Of a DNA stretch of 64,000 nucleotides, positions 37,280-45,783 are shown piece after piece; position 1 is the stretch's first letter, and every line of letters begins with the position of its first letter. The position numbers were made by a program, and so were the translations under genes. A model generated the notes under the pieces. The model searched no databases. It saw only the letters and a list, made by a program, of their open reading frames with translations, and had not been told where the DNA came from. Source of the stretch: Oscillospiraceae bacterium (GTDB lineage: Bacteria > Bacillota > Clostridia > Oscillospirales > CAG-382); the NCBI GenBank assembly GCA_015064625.1, contig SVRW01000001.1, positions 62,001 to 126,000 on the forward strand. The letters are read 5' to 3'.

Positions 37280-38002
37280 TTATTTAGAATTTTCTGTTTC
37301 TTTTTTATCTTCAATTGATAATAATAAATCCAATGAAATTGACTTGAAACCCTTCGCGGAACATTTACTTATAAAAGATGCTATGGAATATGGTGTTTCT
37401 GATGAAATTTTCTCAACTAAAACTATATCACCTTCAGAAACAGCGTTTTCAGATGTTGAAAAATTAAATGATGAGGAAATATGTTTTTGACCAAAAGCAC
37501 TAATCAGCTCTGGTATTTTACCCGATTTATCGGATATTATTCTGATATATTCAGGATACTCCCCTGTTTTAGAATAATATTCATCATTTTGAGATGCAAG
37601 ATAATAAATTACTTTGTTTCTTGTAGAAAAGCTTTCATGATAATCTATTATCATTCCAAAATAATGACCGTCATTTTTTATCTGCTTCATCAGATCTTCA
37701 TTATCATTTATCCATTCTACTGATACAAAAAAAGTTCCTTTAACGTTCATTCCATTCAATATTTGTGATAATAGTCTGACGTCTTTTTTGTTTTCTTTTC
37801 CGTTTAAATTTAACGTCATTGAATAAACCGATTCAGATGTTTCTACGTTTTTTAACGGATAAAATACTTGGGTTTCTAAATGGGTTTCATCATTTAAACG
37901 TGCAAAAACGGCGCAAAATATCAATATAATCAAAGACAAATTTAAAATAATTATTCTGTTTTTCACAATTTTTCTTATAAAATACCCTTTTTGAATACGC
38001 AT
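37280..38002 (-). CDS. Membrane-anchored polysaccharide deacetylase-like protein, catalytic residues lost
   Basis: A 240-residue protein. The start is ATG 38002 behind TGGAGGTG. A signal-anchor helix (about 17-35) is followed by a NodB-like fold. The alignment is clear around VKGTFFVSVEWINDNEDLMKQIKNDGHYFG. However, the motif-1 Asp of SFDxxxG becomes Asn (TLNLNG, 63-68), and the NHxxxH metal motif becomes MIIDYH, with only H121/122 left. It is therefore probably a non-catalytic, outward-facing relative. A 19-bp inverted repeat encloses its ribosome site and start codon. Confidence 0.72.
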   Translation of the reverse strand: MRIQKGYFIRKIVKNRIIILNLSLIILIFCAVFARLNDETHLETQVFYPLKNVETSESVYSMTLNLNGKENKKDVRLLSQILNGMNVKGTFFVSVEWINDNEDLMKQIKNDGHYFGMIIDYHESFSTRNKVIYYLASQNDEYYSKTGEYPEYIRIISDKSGKIPELISAFGQKHISSSFNFSTSENAVSEGDIVLVEKISSETPYSIASFISKCSAKGFKSISLDLLLSIEDKKETENSK

Positions 38003-38053
38003 TATAACACCTCCATAGGTTATCATAATATTTATATTCAAAAAGGGTATTTT
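37979..38053 (-). repeat. Perfect 19-bp inverted repeat around a start codon
   Basis: AAAATACCCTTTTTGAATA (37979-37997) and its exact reverse complement (38035-38053) flank 37 nt. In the minus-strand mRNA the loop carries TGGAGGTG and the AUG of the deacetylase-like gene. The second arm is codons 2-8. No T tract follows, so it is not an ordinary terminator. Confidence 0.8.
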
Positions 38054-38067
38054 TATTATTTAAAAAA

Positions 38068-38994
38068 TTACTGTTCAAGCAATATTTTTGAACCGTCACT
38101 TGTGATTTTTATGCTTCCGTTAACGGTCAGATAGGTGTTTATTCCCTTGGAGGAAAGCTTGGATAAAACATCGTTAGATGCGGGATTTTTTGTTGAACAG
38201 GTAATTGCCGCATATGTTGGAGAAACAGCATTGATTAAATTTTCTGTTTCAGGATCCAACGCTCCGTTATCGGGCATCATAAGAAAGTCATGCTTGATAT
38301 TTTCTTTTGCTATAATTTCTTTTATTCTGTCAGATTTAGCATCACCTACAAATAGGAATTTATTTTCTCCATGTGTTACGCTTATCGCGGAACTATAATT
38401 ATCATCATCGGAATAATAACTTTTTTCGCAGGGAGTTATTTCAAATTTAACGTCATCTGCTTCAAATGATATAAGTTTGTCAATCTTGACAGATGATATA
38501 TTTTTGTCGGAAAGTGCTGTTGAATAATCAATATATTCAGTATTATTCTTAACGTAATTTGGCTCGTATACCGTACCTATTTCTAAGCCGTTTATAATTG
38601 CGGCAGCTCCACCAATTGATTTTTTATCAAGGTGAGTCAAAATAAGATAATCAATTTTAGAGAGTGTTTTTTCAGTAAAATAATCAAGTATCTCTTGAGA
38701 ATTATCAACATCACCGCAATCAATTAAAATAGTTTTTGAGCTTGTTCTGAACAGATAAGCATCGGATTTGCCCATTTTGAATATTCTGATCTTTAATTCG
38801 CCCGAATCGGCATATTTACCATTATCCGTTTCGGATACATCTTTTTCCTGCGATGTTGGAGCTTTGGAGATCGTATCATTGGATGAAGTGGAATAATTTG
38901 AATTTGTAGATGACGAAGTAGATTCATCACAAGAGCAAAAAAGAAGTAAAGTAATCGTCAACAATAAAAATATAGTTATAAATCTAAGTTTCAT
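38068..38994 (-). CDS. Lipoprotein with degenerate ComEC-type metallo-beta-lactamase domain
   Basis: A 308-residue protein with an N-terminal lipoprotein signal ending FCSC (C22 likely lipidated), a Ser/Thr-rich spacer (23-63) and a ComEC-like MBL domain. The frame is unmistakable: TILIDCGDVD, LILTH..IGGAAAII, ENKFLFVGDAKSD, LINAVSPTYAAITC, LSSKGINTYLT. The metal motif HxHxDH reads H121-L-D-K-K-S, the PHHG motif reads PDNG (241-244), and the last His is missing. Only H121 and D218 remain, so it is probably not an active metallohydrolase. Upstream of the deacetylase-like gene. Confidence 0.8.
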   Translation of the reverse strand: MKLRFITIFLLLTITLLLFCSCDESTSSSTNSNYSTSSNDTISKAPTSQEKDVSETDNGKYADSGELKIRIFKMGKSDAYLFRTSSKTILIDCGDVDNSQEILDYFTEKTLSKIDYLILTHLDKKSIGGAAAIINGLEIGTVYEPNYVKNNTEYIDYSTALSDKNISSVKIDKLISFEADDVKFEITPCEKSYYSDDDNYSSAISVTHGENKFLFVGDAKSDRIKEIIAKENIKHDFLMMPDNGALDPETENLINAVSPTYAAITCSTKNPASNDVLSKLSSKGINTYLTVNGSIKITSDGSKILLEQ

Positions 38995-39039
38995 ATTTAA
39001 GTCCTTTCGAAGTCCGATGTATAAATTTCAAATTGTATT

Positions 39040-40440
39040 TTATGCTTCGCCAGAAATAATAAGCCTTCCCATATATACGCCCATGGATGAAGCCATCATC
39101 AAGCCACGTGTCCAGCCGCTCGAATCACCTAAACAATATAAATTCTTTATATTTGTTTTTAATTTGTCATCCATGTCAATTCTGTTGGAATAGAATTTTA
39201 TTTCGGGGGCATATAGTAATGTTTCGGGACTTGCAAAGCCAGGAACAACGTTATCAAGAGCTTCGATGAATTTTAAAATGTTTACTAACGTACGGTATGG
39301 AATGGCCGCACTTATATCCCCTGCAACTGCATCAGGAAGCGAAGGTCTTACGTTAGAACGATCCAATTCTCTTTGCCAGGTTCTCTTACCATCAAGAATA
39401 TCTCCGTAACGCTGAACAAGGATTTTTCCGTTACCTAACATATTACATAAAGCACCAACCATACTTGCATACTTAATCGGTTCGTTAAAAGGAACAGAAA
39501 AATTGTGACTGCAAAGAATAGAAAGATTCGTATTGTTGGATTTCAATTCCTTATATGAATGACCGTTAACTACAGCCAAATTGTTATCGTAATTTTCCTG
39601 GCTTACAAATCCACCTGGGTTCTGGCAGAAAGTTCTAACTTTGTTTCTGAAAGGATTAGGATATCCTATAAGCTTTGATTCATATAAAAGCTCGTTAACT
39701 TCATCCATAACCTCGTTTCGAACTTCAACTCTCACTCCGATATCAACAGTTCCAGCAGAATGTCCGACTCCATGTGATCTGCACATCCCTTCAAGCCAGT
39801 CCGCCCCTTTTCTTCCAGTCGCGATTATAACTTTTTCGCCAAATACTTCTATTTCATCACTTCCGTTTATTGAGTATTTCGCACCAATACAAGTTTCGTT
39901 TTCAATTATAACATCACGACAATCAGCGTTAAATATAAGTTCAACTCCATTATCAACAAGAAAATCTTGAATTCGTTTATATATCTCGTGTGCTTTTTCC
40001 GTTCCCATATGTCTTATAGGACAATCAACTAATTTTAAGCCTGATTTAATCGCACGTTTTCTTATTTCTTTTGTTTTTTCAGGAGCAGAGATACCCTCAA
40101 TTTTCGTATCAGCACCAAATTCAAGATATATACTATCTGTGTAATTGATAAGTGATTGAGCTTTTTCTTGACCTATGAGCATAGGAAGGTCACCGCCTAC
40201 CTCATAACTCAACGAAAGCTTTCCATCGGAGAACGCTCCTGCACCCGAAAAACCAGTCGTAATGTTGCATTGCTTACAATTTACACATACACGAGTATCT
40301 TTTTTGGGGCAAAATCTTTTTTCTACAGGTAAACCTTTTTCTAGAATACATATTCTTCCTTTGAAATCATTTCTGATAAGTTCCAATGCTGTAAATATTC
40401 CAGAAGGTCCTGCGCCTATTATCAAAACGTCATATTTCAT
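39040..40440 (-). CDS. FAD-dependent oxidoreductase (uncharacterised dehydrogenase family)
   Basis: The 466-residue flavoprotein has the Rossmann motif VLIIGAGPSGIFTALEL. A cysteine-rich segment RFCPKKDTRVCVNCKQC is followed by NITTGFSGAGAFSDGKLSL, a signature of the conserved family of uncharacterised FAD-dependent dehydrogenases. The C-terminal LYCLGDSSGWTRGLMMASSMG forms the second FAD contact. The substrate is unknown. The cysteines could hold a cluster or act in redox. It lies between the MORN fusion and the MBL lipoprotein in the minus-strand run. Confidence 0.9.
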   Translation of the reverse strand: MKYDVLIIGAGPSGIFTALELIRNDFKGRICILEKGLPVEKRFCPKKDTRVCVNCKQCNITTGFSGAGAFSDGKLSLSYEVGGDLPMLIGQEKAQSLINYTDSIYLEFGADTKIEGISAPEKTKEIRKRAIKSGLKLVDCPIRHMGTEKAHEIYKRIQDFLVDNGVELIFNADCRDVIIENETCIGAKYSINGSDEIEVFGEKVIIATGRKGADWLEGMCRSHGVGHSAGTVDIGVRVEVRNEVMDEVNELLYESKLIGYPNPFRNKVRTFCQNPGGFVSQENYDNNLAVVNGHSYKELKSNNTNLSILCSHNFSVPFNEPIKYASMVGALCNMLGNGKILVQRYGDILDGKRTWQRELDRSNVRPSLPDAVAGDISAAIPYRTLVNILKFIEALDNVVPGFASPETLLYAPEIKFYSNRIDMDDKLKTNIKNLYCLGDSSGWTRGLMMASSMGVYMGRLIISGEA

Positions 40441-40494
40441 ATCTCAACCTCCAAATTGTATTTTAAACATTGAAGTTTAAAATACTCTGAAATT

Positions 40495-42639
40495 TTAATC
40501 AAGAATATACTTAATTATAATGCCTTTTTCGTATATAACTTTTATCCACAATTTTTTATCGAAAAAGTAGTAGTCAGCCTGCCCAGAAAGATATCCACCT
40601 GAAAACTTTCCTTTGGCTATATCACCGTTAGCGTAAGTGAGTTCCCCTGCCCCGTTTTGCAGTCCATCACTAATTTCTCCAACATAAACTGAACCGTCTG
40701 GATATGTAATTTTTCCTTTTTCGTCATTCATCAATCCGTTTTCAAAGTTTCCTTCATACTTTCTTCCGTTACTCCATGTATACACTCCGTATCCACTACA
40801 AAAACCCTGAATCCAGCTGCCAGAATAAACATCTCCGTTTGAATACGTAAGAACACCATATCCATCCCGTTTATCATCGATGAAGCTTCCTTCGTATTTG
40901 TCACCGTTTAACCAGTAGAAAGTTCCTTCTCCATGTTTTAAACCGTTCAGCATCGTACCAATAAAAAGGTTTCCATCAGAATATTCGTAATTACAAAAAC
41001 CACCTGGGTTTCCGTCCGTAAATATTCCATTGATTATATCACCATTAGCGCAATATAACGTTCCTTCTCCGTTCGGTTGATTATTGTCAAATAATCCTTC
41101 AAAGTAACTTCCATCGGAATATTCAATTTTACCGTGTCCTTTATATTCACCATTTACGAAGACCCCGACGTACCTGAGCGTATTTTCGATGAAATGTTCT
41201 CCTGTGCCATTCGGGATATCATCAACGAGATAACCAATATACGTACCTCCACGCCAGAAAATTGTTCCATATACTTTCTCATCAGTAGAAGCATTCGTTT
41301 CTTCCGAAATTTGAATGGATATTGCTTCTTCTTCGTTATCATCGGGTTTTATTCCAAAGGAATCATCCTGGAAAAATATTGCAGTAAATACAACCGCGGA
41401 GAAAATAATTGCAATAATAGTCGGAATGAATATGTATAAGTTTTTACTTTTCGAGCCTTTTTTAATACCTGCGGCTTCAAATACAGCAGTTATATATTCC
41501 CTATCTTTATCGTTAACCATTTTAATTTTGCTAACGTTTTTATTTAATCTGTCCGAATTGAAAGGGAGACATACTATTCTGAATATCCAGAAGAATGGAA
41601 GGAATACAGGGAATTTTTCAAGAACTCCATATCTTCTTTTCATATAGGATAAAGACGGAAATATACGAGAAATAACGTGTGAAAGCTTTGATTTATCGCC
41701 GATTGCATTTATCGCGGCAATATCATTAGAACCATGGGTTTTTCCACGAAGGAAGTAGCTTTCAAGCAGTTTCATATCTTCGCTTTTTTCTTTTCCGAGA
41801 AAAATGCAATTAACGAGATTTCTGACGTTTTTTTCAAATTCAACCGCATTAAACGTTGCGAGTTCTGATTTAATATATGGAAAATCAAGAGAAGAAATTG
41901 TTTTCTTGAATATATACCATATGTCGAAAAGCGGTCTTATACCAATGCCAGAATCACAAAAGTGTTTGAATAAATGAGCAATGGTGAAAACGTATAAATC
42001 GTTATCTGAAAGTAAATACGTATGTTTTCTTCCGCGTACAATATTGGATTTATTCCATATATTTGAATACAAGGAGGATTTCTCAAGGTTATATCCCCAA
42101 AGTTCATGGTGAATTTCTATTATAACACCATTGCAATTTCTATAAATGTCTTGATAGCTGTTTGCTTCCGAAAAAGTTATGCCTATATCCGTTAGAACTT
42201 CTTTAGCTTGCTTTCTACATTCTCTTCGAATAAGAAAGTCAATATCACTCATTACTCTGAGTTCAGGAGAGGGATAATATCCTTGGATGACAGCACCTTT
42301 GAGAATTATAAAATCAATTCCTGCATTTTCAAATGCAGATGATATTTTTGAAAGAGCGTCGTTGCGTGCAGCACACGTAAAGAGTGATTTTTGATAGTAA
42401 TCATTCAATTTTAAAAGAAGTTTTTTATCTACGATAATATTGTTTGAATCCTGCTCAAATTTTTCCAGTGCTTTATAAAGTATACTTCCCAGCCCTTGTT
42501 CCATTGCAAGAGAGCAAATATATTTCCAATCAACACCATATGTGTCTTCGGCGAACGTTTTGCCACAGACATATGAACTCAAGATTTTTATCAATATTTC
42601 GTTTTCTCTTGAAAATGATTTTGTATCCTTGTTTTGCAT
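40495..42639 (-). CDS. Nucleotidyltransferase (NTP_transf_5-like) fused to a membrane span and MORN repeats
   Basis: A 714-residue three-part protein. Residues about 10-330 resemble the uncharacterised nucleotidyltransferase family: IILKGAVIQGYYPSPELRVMSDIDFLI has the LKG strand and the D132-x-D134 metal pair, then IEIHHELWG. KKGSKSKN precedes a single helix (401-422) and an acidic stretch follows, so the N-terminus should be inside and the C-terminus outside. Residues about 457-690 are roughly ten MORN repeats (YEGSFIDDKRDGYGVLTYSNGD and similar). A PqqD-like gene ends 27 bp upstream. The family is seen with PqqD-type proteins in peptide-modification loci, but fusion to an extracytoplasmic MORN tail is unusual. 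Confidence 0.85.
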   Translation of the reverse strand: MQNKDTKSFSRENEILIKILSSYVCGKTFAEDTYGVDWKYICSLAMEQGLGSILYKALEKFEQDSNNIIVDKKLLLKLNDYYQKSLFTCAARNDALSKISSAFENAGIDFIILKGAVIQGYYPSPELRVMSDIDFLIRRECRKQAKEVLTDIGITFSEANSYQDIYRNCNGVIIEIHHELWGYNLEKSSLYSNIWNKSNIVRGRKHTYLLSDNDLYVFTIAHLFKHFCDSGIGIRPLFDIWYIFKKTISSLDFPYIKSELATFNAVEFEKNVRNLVNCIFLGKEKSEDMKLLESYFLRGKTHGSNDIAAINAIGDKSKLSHVISRIFPSLSYMKRRYGVLEKFPVFLPFFWIFRIVCLPFNSDRLNKNVSKIKMVNDKDREYITAVFEAAGIKKGSKSKNLYIFIPTIIAIIFSAVVFTAIFFQDDSFGIKPDDNEEEAISIQISEETNASTDEKVYGTIFWRGGTYIGYLVDDIPNGTGEHFIENTLRYVGVFVNGEYKGHGKIEYSDGSYFEGLFDNNQPNGEGTLYCANGDIINGIFTDGNPGGFCNYEYSDGNLFIGTMLNGLKHGEGTFYWLNGDKYEGSFIDDKRDGYGVLTYSNGDVYSGSWIQGFCSGYGVYTWSNGRKYEGNFENGLMNDEKGKITYPDGSVYVGEISDGLQNGAGELTYANGDIAKGKFSGGYLSGQADYYFFDKKLWIKVIYEKGIIIKYILD

Positions 42640-42666
42640 AAAATTCCTTTAAAATAAGATTAAGCT

Positions 42667-42945
42667 TTAATTCATTGTTATAAACAAATTCGCATCCAAC
42701 ATAGAAGAAACAAATTCATTTATATCTTTTTTTGCCTGTTCTGCTGAAACATCGTAGTTTTCCAAAACCTTAAAGTGTGCATTTTCTATGGTCGAACCTT
42801 TTGAAAAAACATCCCAAAGGAAAGGACCAATTCCTGTAAGCTTCATCATACCATTAAACTTTGGGCAATTTTCTGAGATTGGAATAATTACAGTAAGTCC
42901 TGAAACGTTTTGCGCTGAATAATCGGGATTTGTTTTATAAATCAT
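42667..42945 (-). CDS. PqqD-like protein (RiPP recognition element fold)
   Basis: The 92-residue protein has the PqqD pattern: LTVIIPISENCPKFNGMMKLTGIGPFLWDVFSKGSTIENAHFKVLENYDVSAEQAKKDINEFVSSMLDANLF, a beta hairpin and a winged-helix core. PqqD proteins bind leader peptides of ribosomally made peptides and present them to modifying enzymes. No precursor peptide or radical SAM gene is visible within a few kb. It sits between hisJ (11 bp upstream) and the nucleotidyltransferase-MORN gene. Confidence 0.88.
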   Translation of the reverse strand: MIYKTNPDYSAQNVSGLTVIIPISENCPKFNGMMKLTGIGPFLWDVFSKGSTIENAHFKVLENYDVSAEQAKKDINEFVSSMLDANLFITMN

Positions 42946-42956
42946 ATAAATATCTC

Positions 42957-43727
42957 CTAAAAAACAGAACGTAGTTTAACTGATTCCAAAATAGTAACAC
43001 CTGTTTTTTTGATGAAATCTTTTGCTTTAGAAATAACGTTTTCGTTGTATACGTTTTCAGGTTTATGAGCATCAGCACCAAGGATTACTTTGTTCCCCAT
43101 TTCCGCAACAAGTCTAAAGAAAATCTCCTTCGGATAAGCTCTGTTATCCATTAGCCCTAACAAATTGATTTCAAGCGGAATGTCCATTTCCTTTGCGCAG
43201 ATACAGAGCTTTTTCATTTCCCTTAAATAAACGTCTGTATTTCCTGTAAAGTTAATGAGATCAGGATGAGCCATATATGTGAATTTGCCGGTTTTCAATG
43301 CTTCTATAGATTGTTCTACATATTTTTTCAACACGGATTCGTCATCTGTTGGTATATATGAATATTTTCCATCGTATTCATTATTTATGAAATGTTGTCC
43401 CAATATAAGATAATCGGGATTATAAGGTTTAATAAAATCGAGAAAATCACTAAAATGAGCAGGATAATATTCTGCTTCCAGCCCTATAAATATATCAATT
43501 TTACCTGCAAATTCTTCTTTTAAGCTACGAAGCGTGTTAAAATAATCAGAAGTATCTCCCTTTGTCATTCTGAAGTGCGAATAATATCCGTCTGGGAAAC
43601 AGTATGGAGCATGATCTGAAAAACCTAATGTTTTTACTCCATGTGAAACAGCATGTTCTATATATTCTTTTTCGGTTCCTGTTGCGTGATTACAACGATG
43701 CGTATGGGTGTGAAGATTAAAAACCAT
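42957..43727 (-). CDS. hisJ: Histidinol-phosphatase, PHP family
   Basis: The 256-residue PHP-domain phosphatase has NLHTHTHRCNHATG, GFSDHAPY, GLEAEYYP, GQHFI, MAHPDLI and GADAHKP, all expected metal ligands. It removes phosphate from L-histidinol phosphate, the penultimate step of histidine synthesis. It lies about 17 kb from the his operon and heads the PqqD/MORN cluster. TTGGAGGC precedes the ATG and a promoter lies at 43757-43785. Other PHP phosphoesterase activity is possible. Confidence 0.9.
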   Translation of the reverse strand: MVFNLHTHTHRCNHATGTEKEYIEHAVSHGVKTLGFSDHAPYCFPDGYYSHFRMTKGDTSDYFNTLRSLKEEFAGKIDIFIGLEAEYYPAHFSDFLDFIKPYNPDYLILGQHFINNEYDGKYSYIPTDDESVLKKYVEQSIEALKTGKFTYMAHPDLINFTGNTDVYLREMKKLCICAKEMDIPLEINLLGLMDNRAYPKEIFFRLVAEMGNKVILGADAHKPENVYNENVISKAKDFIKKTGVTILESVKLRSVF

Positions 43728-43756
43728 TTTGCCTCCAAATACTTTTACCTATAACG

Positions 43757-43785
43757 AGTATAACACATGTTTAACAAAATGTCTA
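43757..43785 (-). promoter_or_regulatory. Promoter of the hisJ-pqqD-MORN cluster
   Basis: Minus strand TAGACA, 17-bp spacer, TATACT, about 30 bp before the hisJ start. Confidence 0.68.
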
Positions 43786-43858
43786 TAATGAAAAGTTAAC
43801 ATTTAGTTATTTATTTTTCCTTTTGTGAAAATATTATCCTTAAAAGAAAATAAATCTA

Positions 43859-43887
43859 TTGACATTCAAAGTCGATTTTGATATAAT
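43859..43887 (+). promoter_or_regulatory. Consensus promoter of the AEC transporter gene
   Basis: TTGACA (43859-43864), 17-bp spacer, TATAAT (43882-43887). Confidence 0.9.
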
Positions 43888-43930
43888 TTTGTATGTATAT
43901 TAGTTTATGTTCAATAAAGGAGAAGTAACA

Positions 43931-44866
43931 ATGGATTCAATAGCATATCAACAATTCAGTACCATAGTTCCTTTTTTGTTTATTCTTTTTTTGGGCTTTT
44001 TATGTGGTAAATCGAAGCTGATTGAGTCGGGTGCTTCAAAGACCGTGTGCGTAGTTACGATGAACCTTTTGACCCCGTTTATGATCATAGATTACTTGCA
44101 GATTGACAAAACAAGTCAAAACAGTTCTGATCTTATTTGGGCGATATTGGCTTCAGCTGTTATTTTTGCATTATATTATATTGTTGCTTTTCTATTTTAT
44201 CTTAGGAAAAAGAACGAAATATCCAATATATATGCATGCTCTCTTTGCTCTTCAGCTGTTTCAATTCTTTCCTTCCCTCTCTTATCAAATATAATTGGAA
44301 TTAACGCTTCTGTTTATTCCGCAGTTTTTATATTGGTGAATCAGTTGCTTTTTAATATTCTTACAGGAAAAGTTTTATATAAAAACAGAAATCTTATTAA
44401 ATGTATTATCAATTTTCCGTTCATTATAGGGATATTAGCTGTAGCTTTATACTTCTTGAACGTAGATCTCATTCTCCCTATAGCAAACACGGTGTCATGC
44501 GTTTCTGATATGGTTCCTGCATTATCTGCATTATTGATAGGGATGTATTTTTCATCCTTCCCTGTTTCTGGATTGAAATTTCAGTTCAATATACTTGTTG
44601 TATCCGCATTTAAACTTTTATTGTTCCCAATACTGACCTTTGGAATTTGTTTGATATTCCATTTTTCTCTTGAAACAACGTTAATGTACGTGATTTTATC
44701 AGGACTCCCATGCGGAATAAACCTTCCATGTATAACATCTTGCGCACAAAACAAAAACACATCATATGCAGCTAATATAACAGCTTGTACATTTGTTTTT
44801 TCAGTTGCTACTATTCCGATGATGTGTTACATAGCCCGTGAAATATATTCAATGCTTAATTATTGA
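43931..44866 (+). CDS. AEC-family (auxin efflux carrier type) transporter
   Basis: The 311-residue integral membrane protein has about ten helices in two inverted halves, with conserved helix-break motifs NLLTPFMIIDYL and VILSGLPCGINLPCITSCAQ. AEC proteins move malate, other organic acids or related anions; the substrate is unknown. The ATG at 43931 follows AAAGGAG. An upstream in-frame ATG lacks a site. Confidence 0.88.
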   Translation: MDSIAYQQFSTIVPFLFILFLGFLCGKSKLIESGASKTVCVVTMNLLTPFMIIDYLQIDKTSQNSSDLIWAILASAVIFALYYIVAFLFYLRKKNEISNIYACSLCSSAVSILSFPLLSNIIGINASVYSAVFILVNQLLFNILTGKVLYKNRNLIKCIINFPFIIGILAVALYFLNVDLILPIANTVSCVSDMVPALSALLIGMYFSSFPVSGLKFQFNILVVSAFKLLLFPILTFGICLIFHFSLETTLMYVILSGLPCGINLPCITSCAQNKNTSYAANITACTFVFSVATIPMMCYIAREIYSMLNY

Positions 44867-44883
44867 ATTAAGATGGAAAGTCA

Positions 44884-44923
44884 AAAATCTCGCTTCATGA
44901 TATTCATGGAACGAGATTTTTTT
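44884..44923. terminator. Bidirectional terminator between the AEC and aminotransferase genes
   Basis: Stem AAAAATCTCG..TTCATG / CATGGA..CGAGATTTTTTT with a 5-nt loop and T or A tracts on both sides. Confidence 0.88.
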
Positions 44924-44924
44924 G

Positions 44925-45767
44925 TTATGCACCAACGCCTTTTAAAAATTCGCCAAAAACTTCATCCTGAATTGCTTTAAGTAATTCAGGGGCTTTTCCT
45001 CCCACTTTCTCTCCGTTGAGAACATCTGCGGAAAGGCAAAATTTAGAAGAACTTGAAATAATAATTTCATCAGCATTTTTTAATTCATAAAGAGTAAAAG
45101 GAGTTTCATCCACGGGAATGCAAAGCTTTTTGCAAGCTTTAATAATATGCGCTCTTGCTATACCTGGTAAAATATAGCAGTCTGTTGGAGCAGTTTTAAG
45201 CTTGCCGTCTTTAAGAATGTGAACATTGCTATGAGAACATTCTGTAACTCTGTCTCCTCTATGGAAAATACATTCTTCTGCACCTGCCTCTTCAGCCTTT
45301 TGAGAAGCAATAACAGTTGGAAGAAGGTCAATTGTTTTAATGTTGCACATTAAAAACCGTTTGTCTTCAGCAGTAATTACTTTAATCTTTTTATATATAT
45401 CCCTTACGGGTGCAGGAGTTATTGTTATGTAAAGATTGGGAGATACGTTCTGCGGATAAATATGATTTCTTTTTGCTGTTCCTCTTGATATCTGCCAATA
45501 TGCAAAACATTCGTCAGAATCAACCTGTTTCAAAAGTGAATGTAAAAGGTCATAAAGCTCTTTTTTAGTAAAATTTGGTACTATATCAATAAGTCCTGCA
45601 TTATTGAAAAAGCGATCTATATGCTCGTCAGCCAGATAAACAACTCCATTTTTACAGCAAGTTGCATCGTATACACCATCTCCGAAGTAAATCGCCCTGT
45701 CGTTCATAGGTATAAGCATTTCTTCGATAAGCCCTATTTTGCCATTATAATATCCAATATTACGCAT
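44925..45767 (-). CDS. Class IV aminotransferase (D-amino acid aminotransferase-like)
   Basis: The 280-residue fold-type IV PLP enzyme starts YYNGKIGLIEEMLIPMNDRAIYFGDGVYDA. The PLP lysine is in CNIKTIDLLPTVIASQKA, and ECSHSNVHIL and LPGIARAHII bind cofactor phosphate. It looks most like D-alanine aminotransferases, which make D-glutamate or D-alanine for the wall. A branched-chain enzyme is less likely given length and motifs. It is last in the ackA-dut-PepSY-aminotransferase run. Confidence 0.88.
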   Translation of the reverse strand: MRNIGYYNGKIGLIEEMLIPMNDRAIYFGDGVYDATCCKNGVVYLADEHIDRFFNNAGLIDIVPNFTKKELYDLLHSLLKQVDSDECFAYWQISRGTAKRNHIYPQNVSPNLYITITPAPVRDIYKKIKVITAEDKRFLMCNIKTIDLLPTVIASQKAEEAGAEECIFHRGDRVTECSHSNVHILKDGKLKTAPTDCYILPGIARAHIIKACKKLCIPVDETPFTLYELKNADEIIISSSSKFCLSADVLNGEKVGGKAPELLKAIQDEVFGEFLKGVGA

Positions 45768-45783
45768 TTTTATGCTCCTTAAA

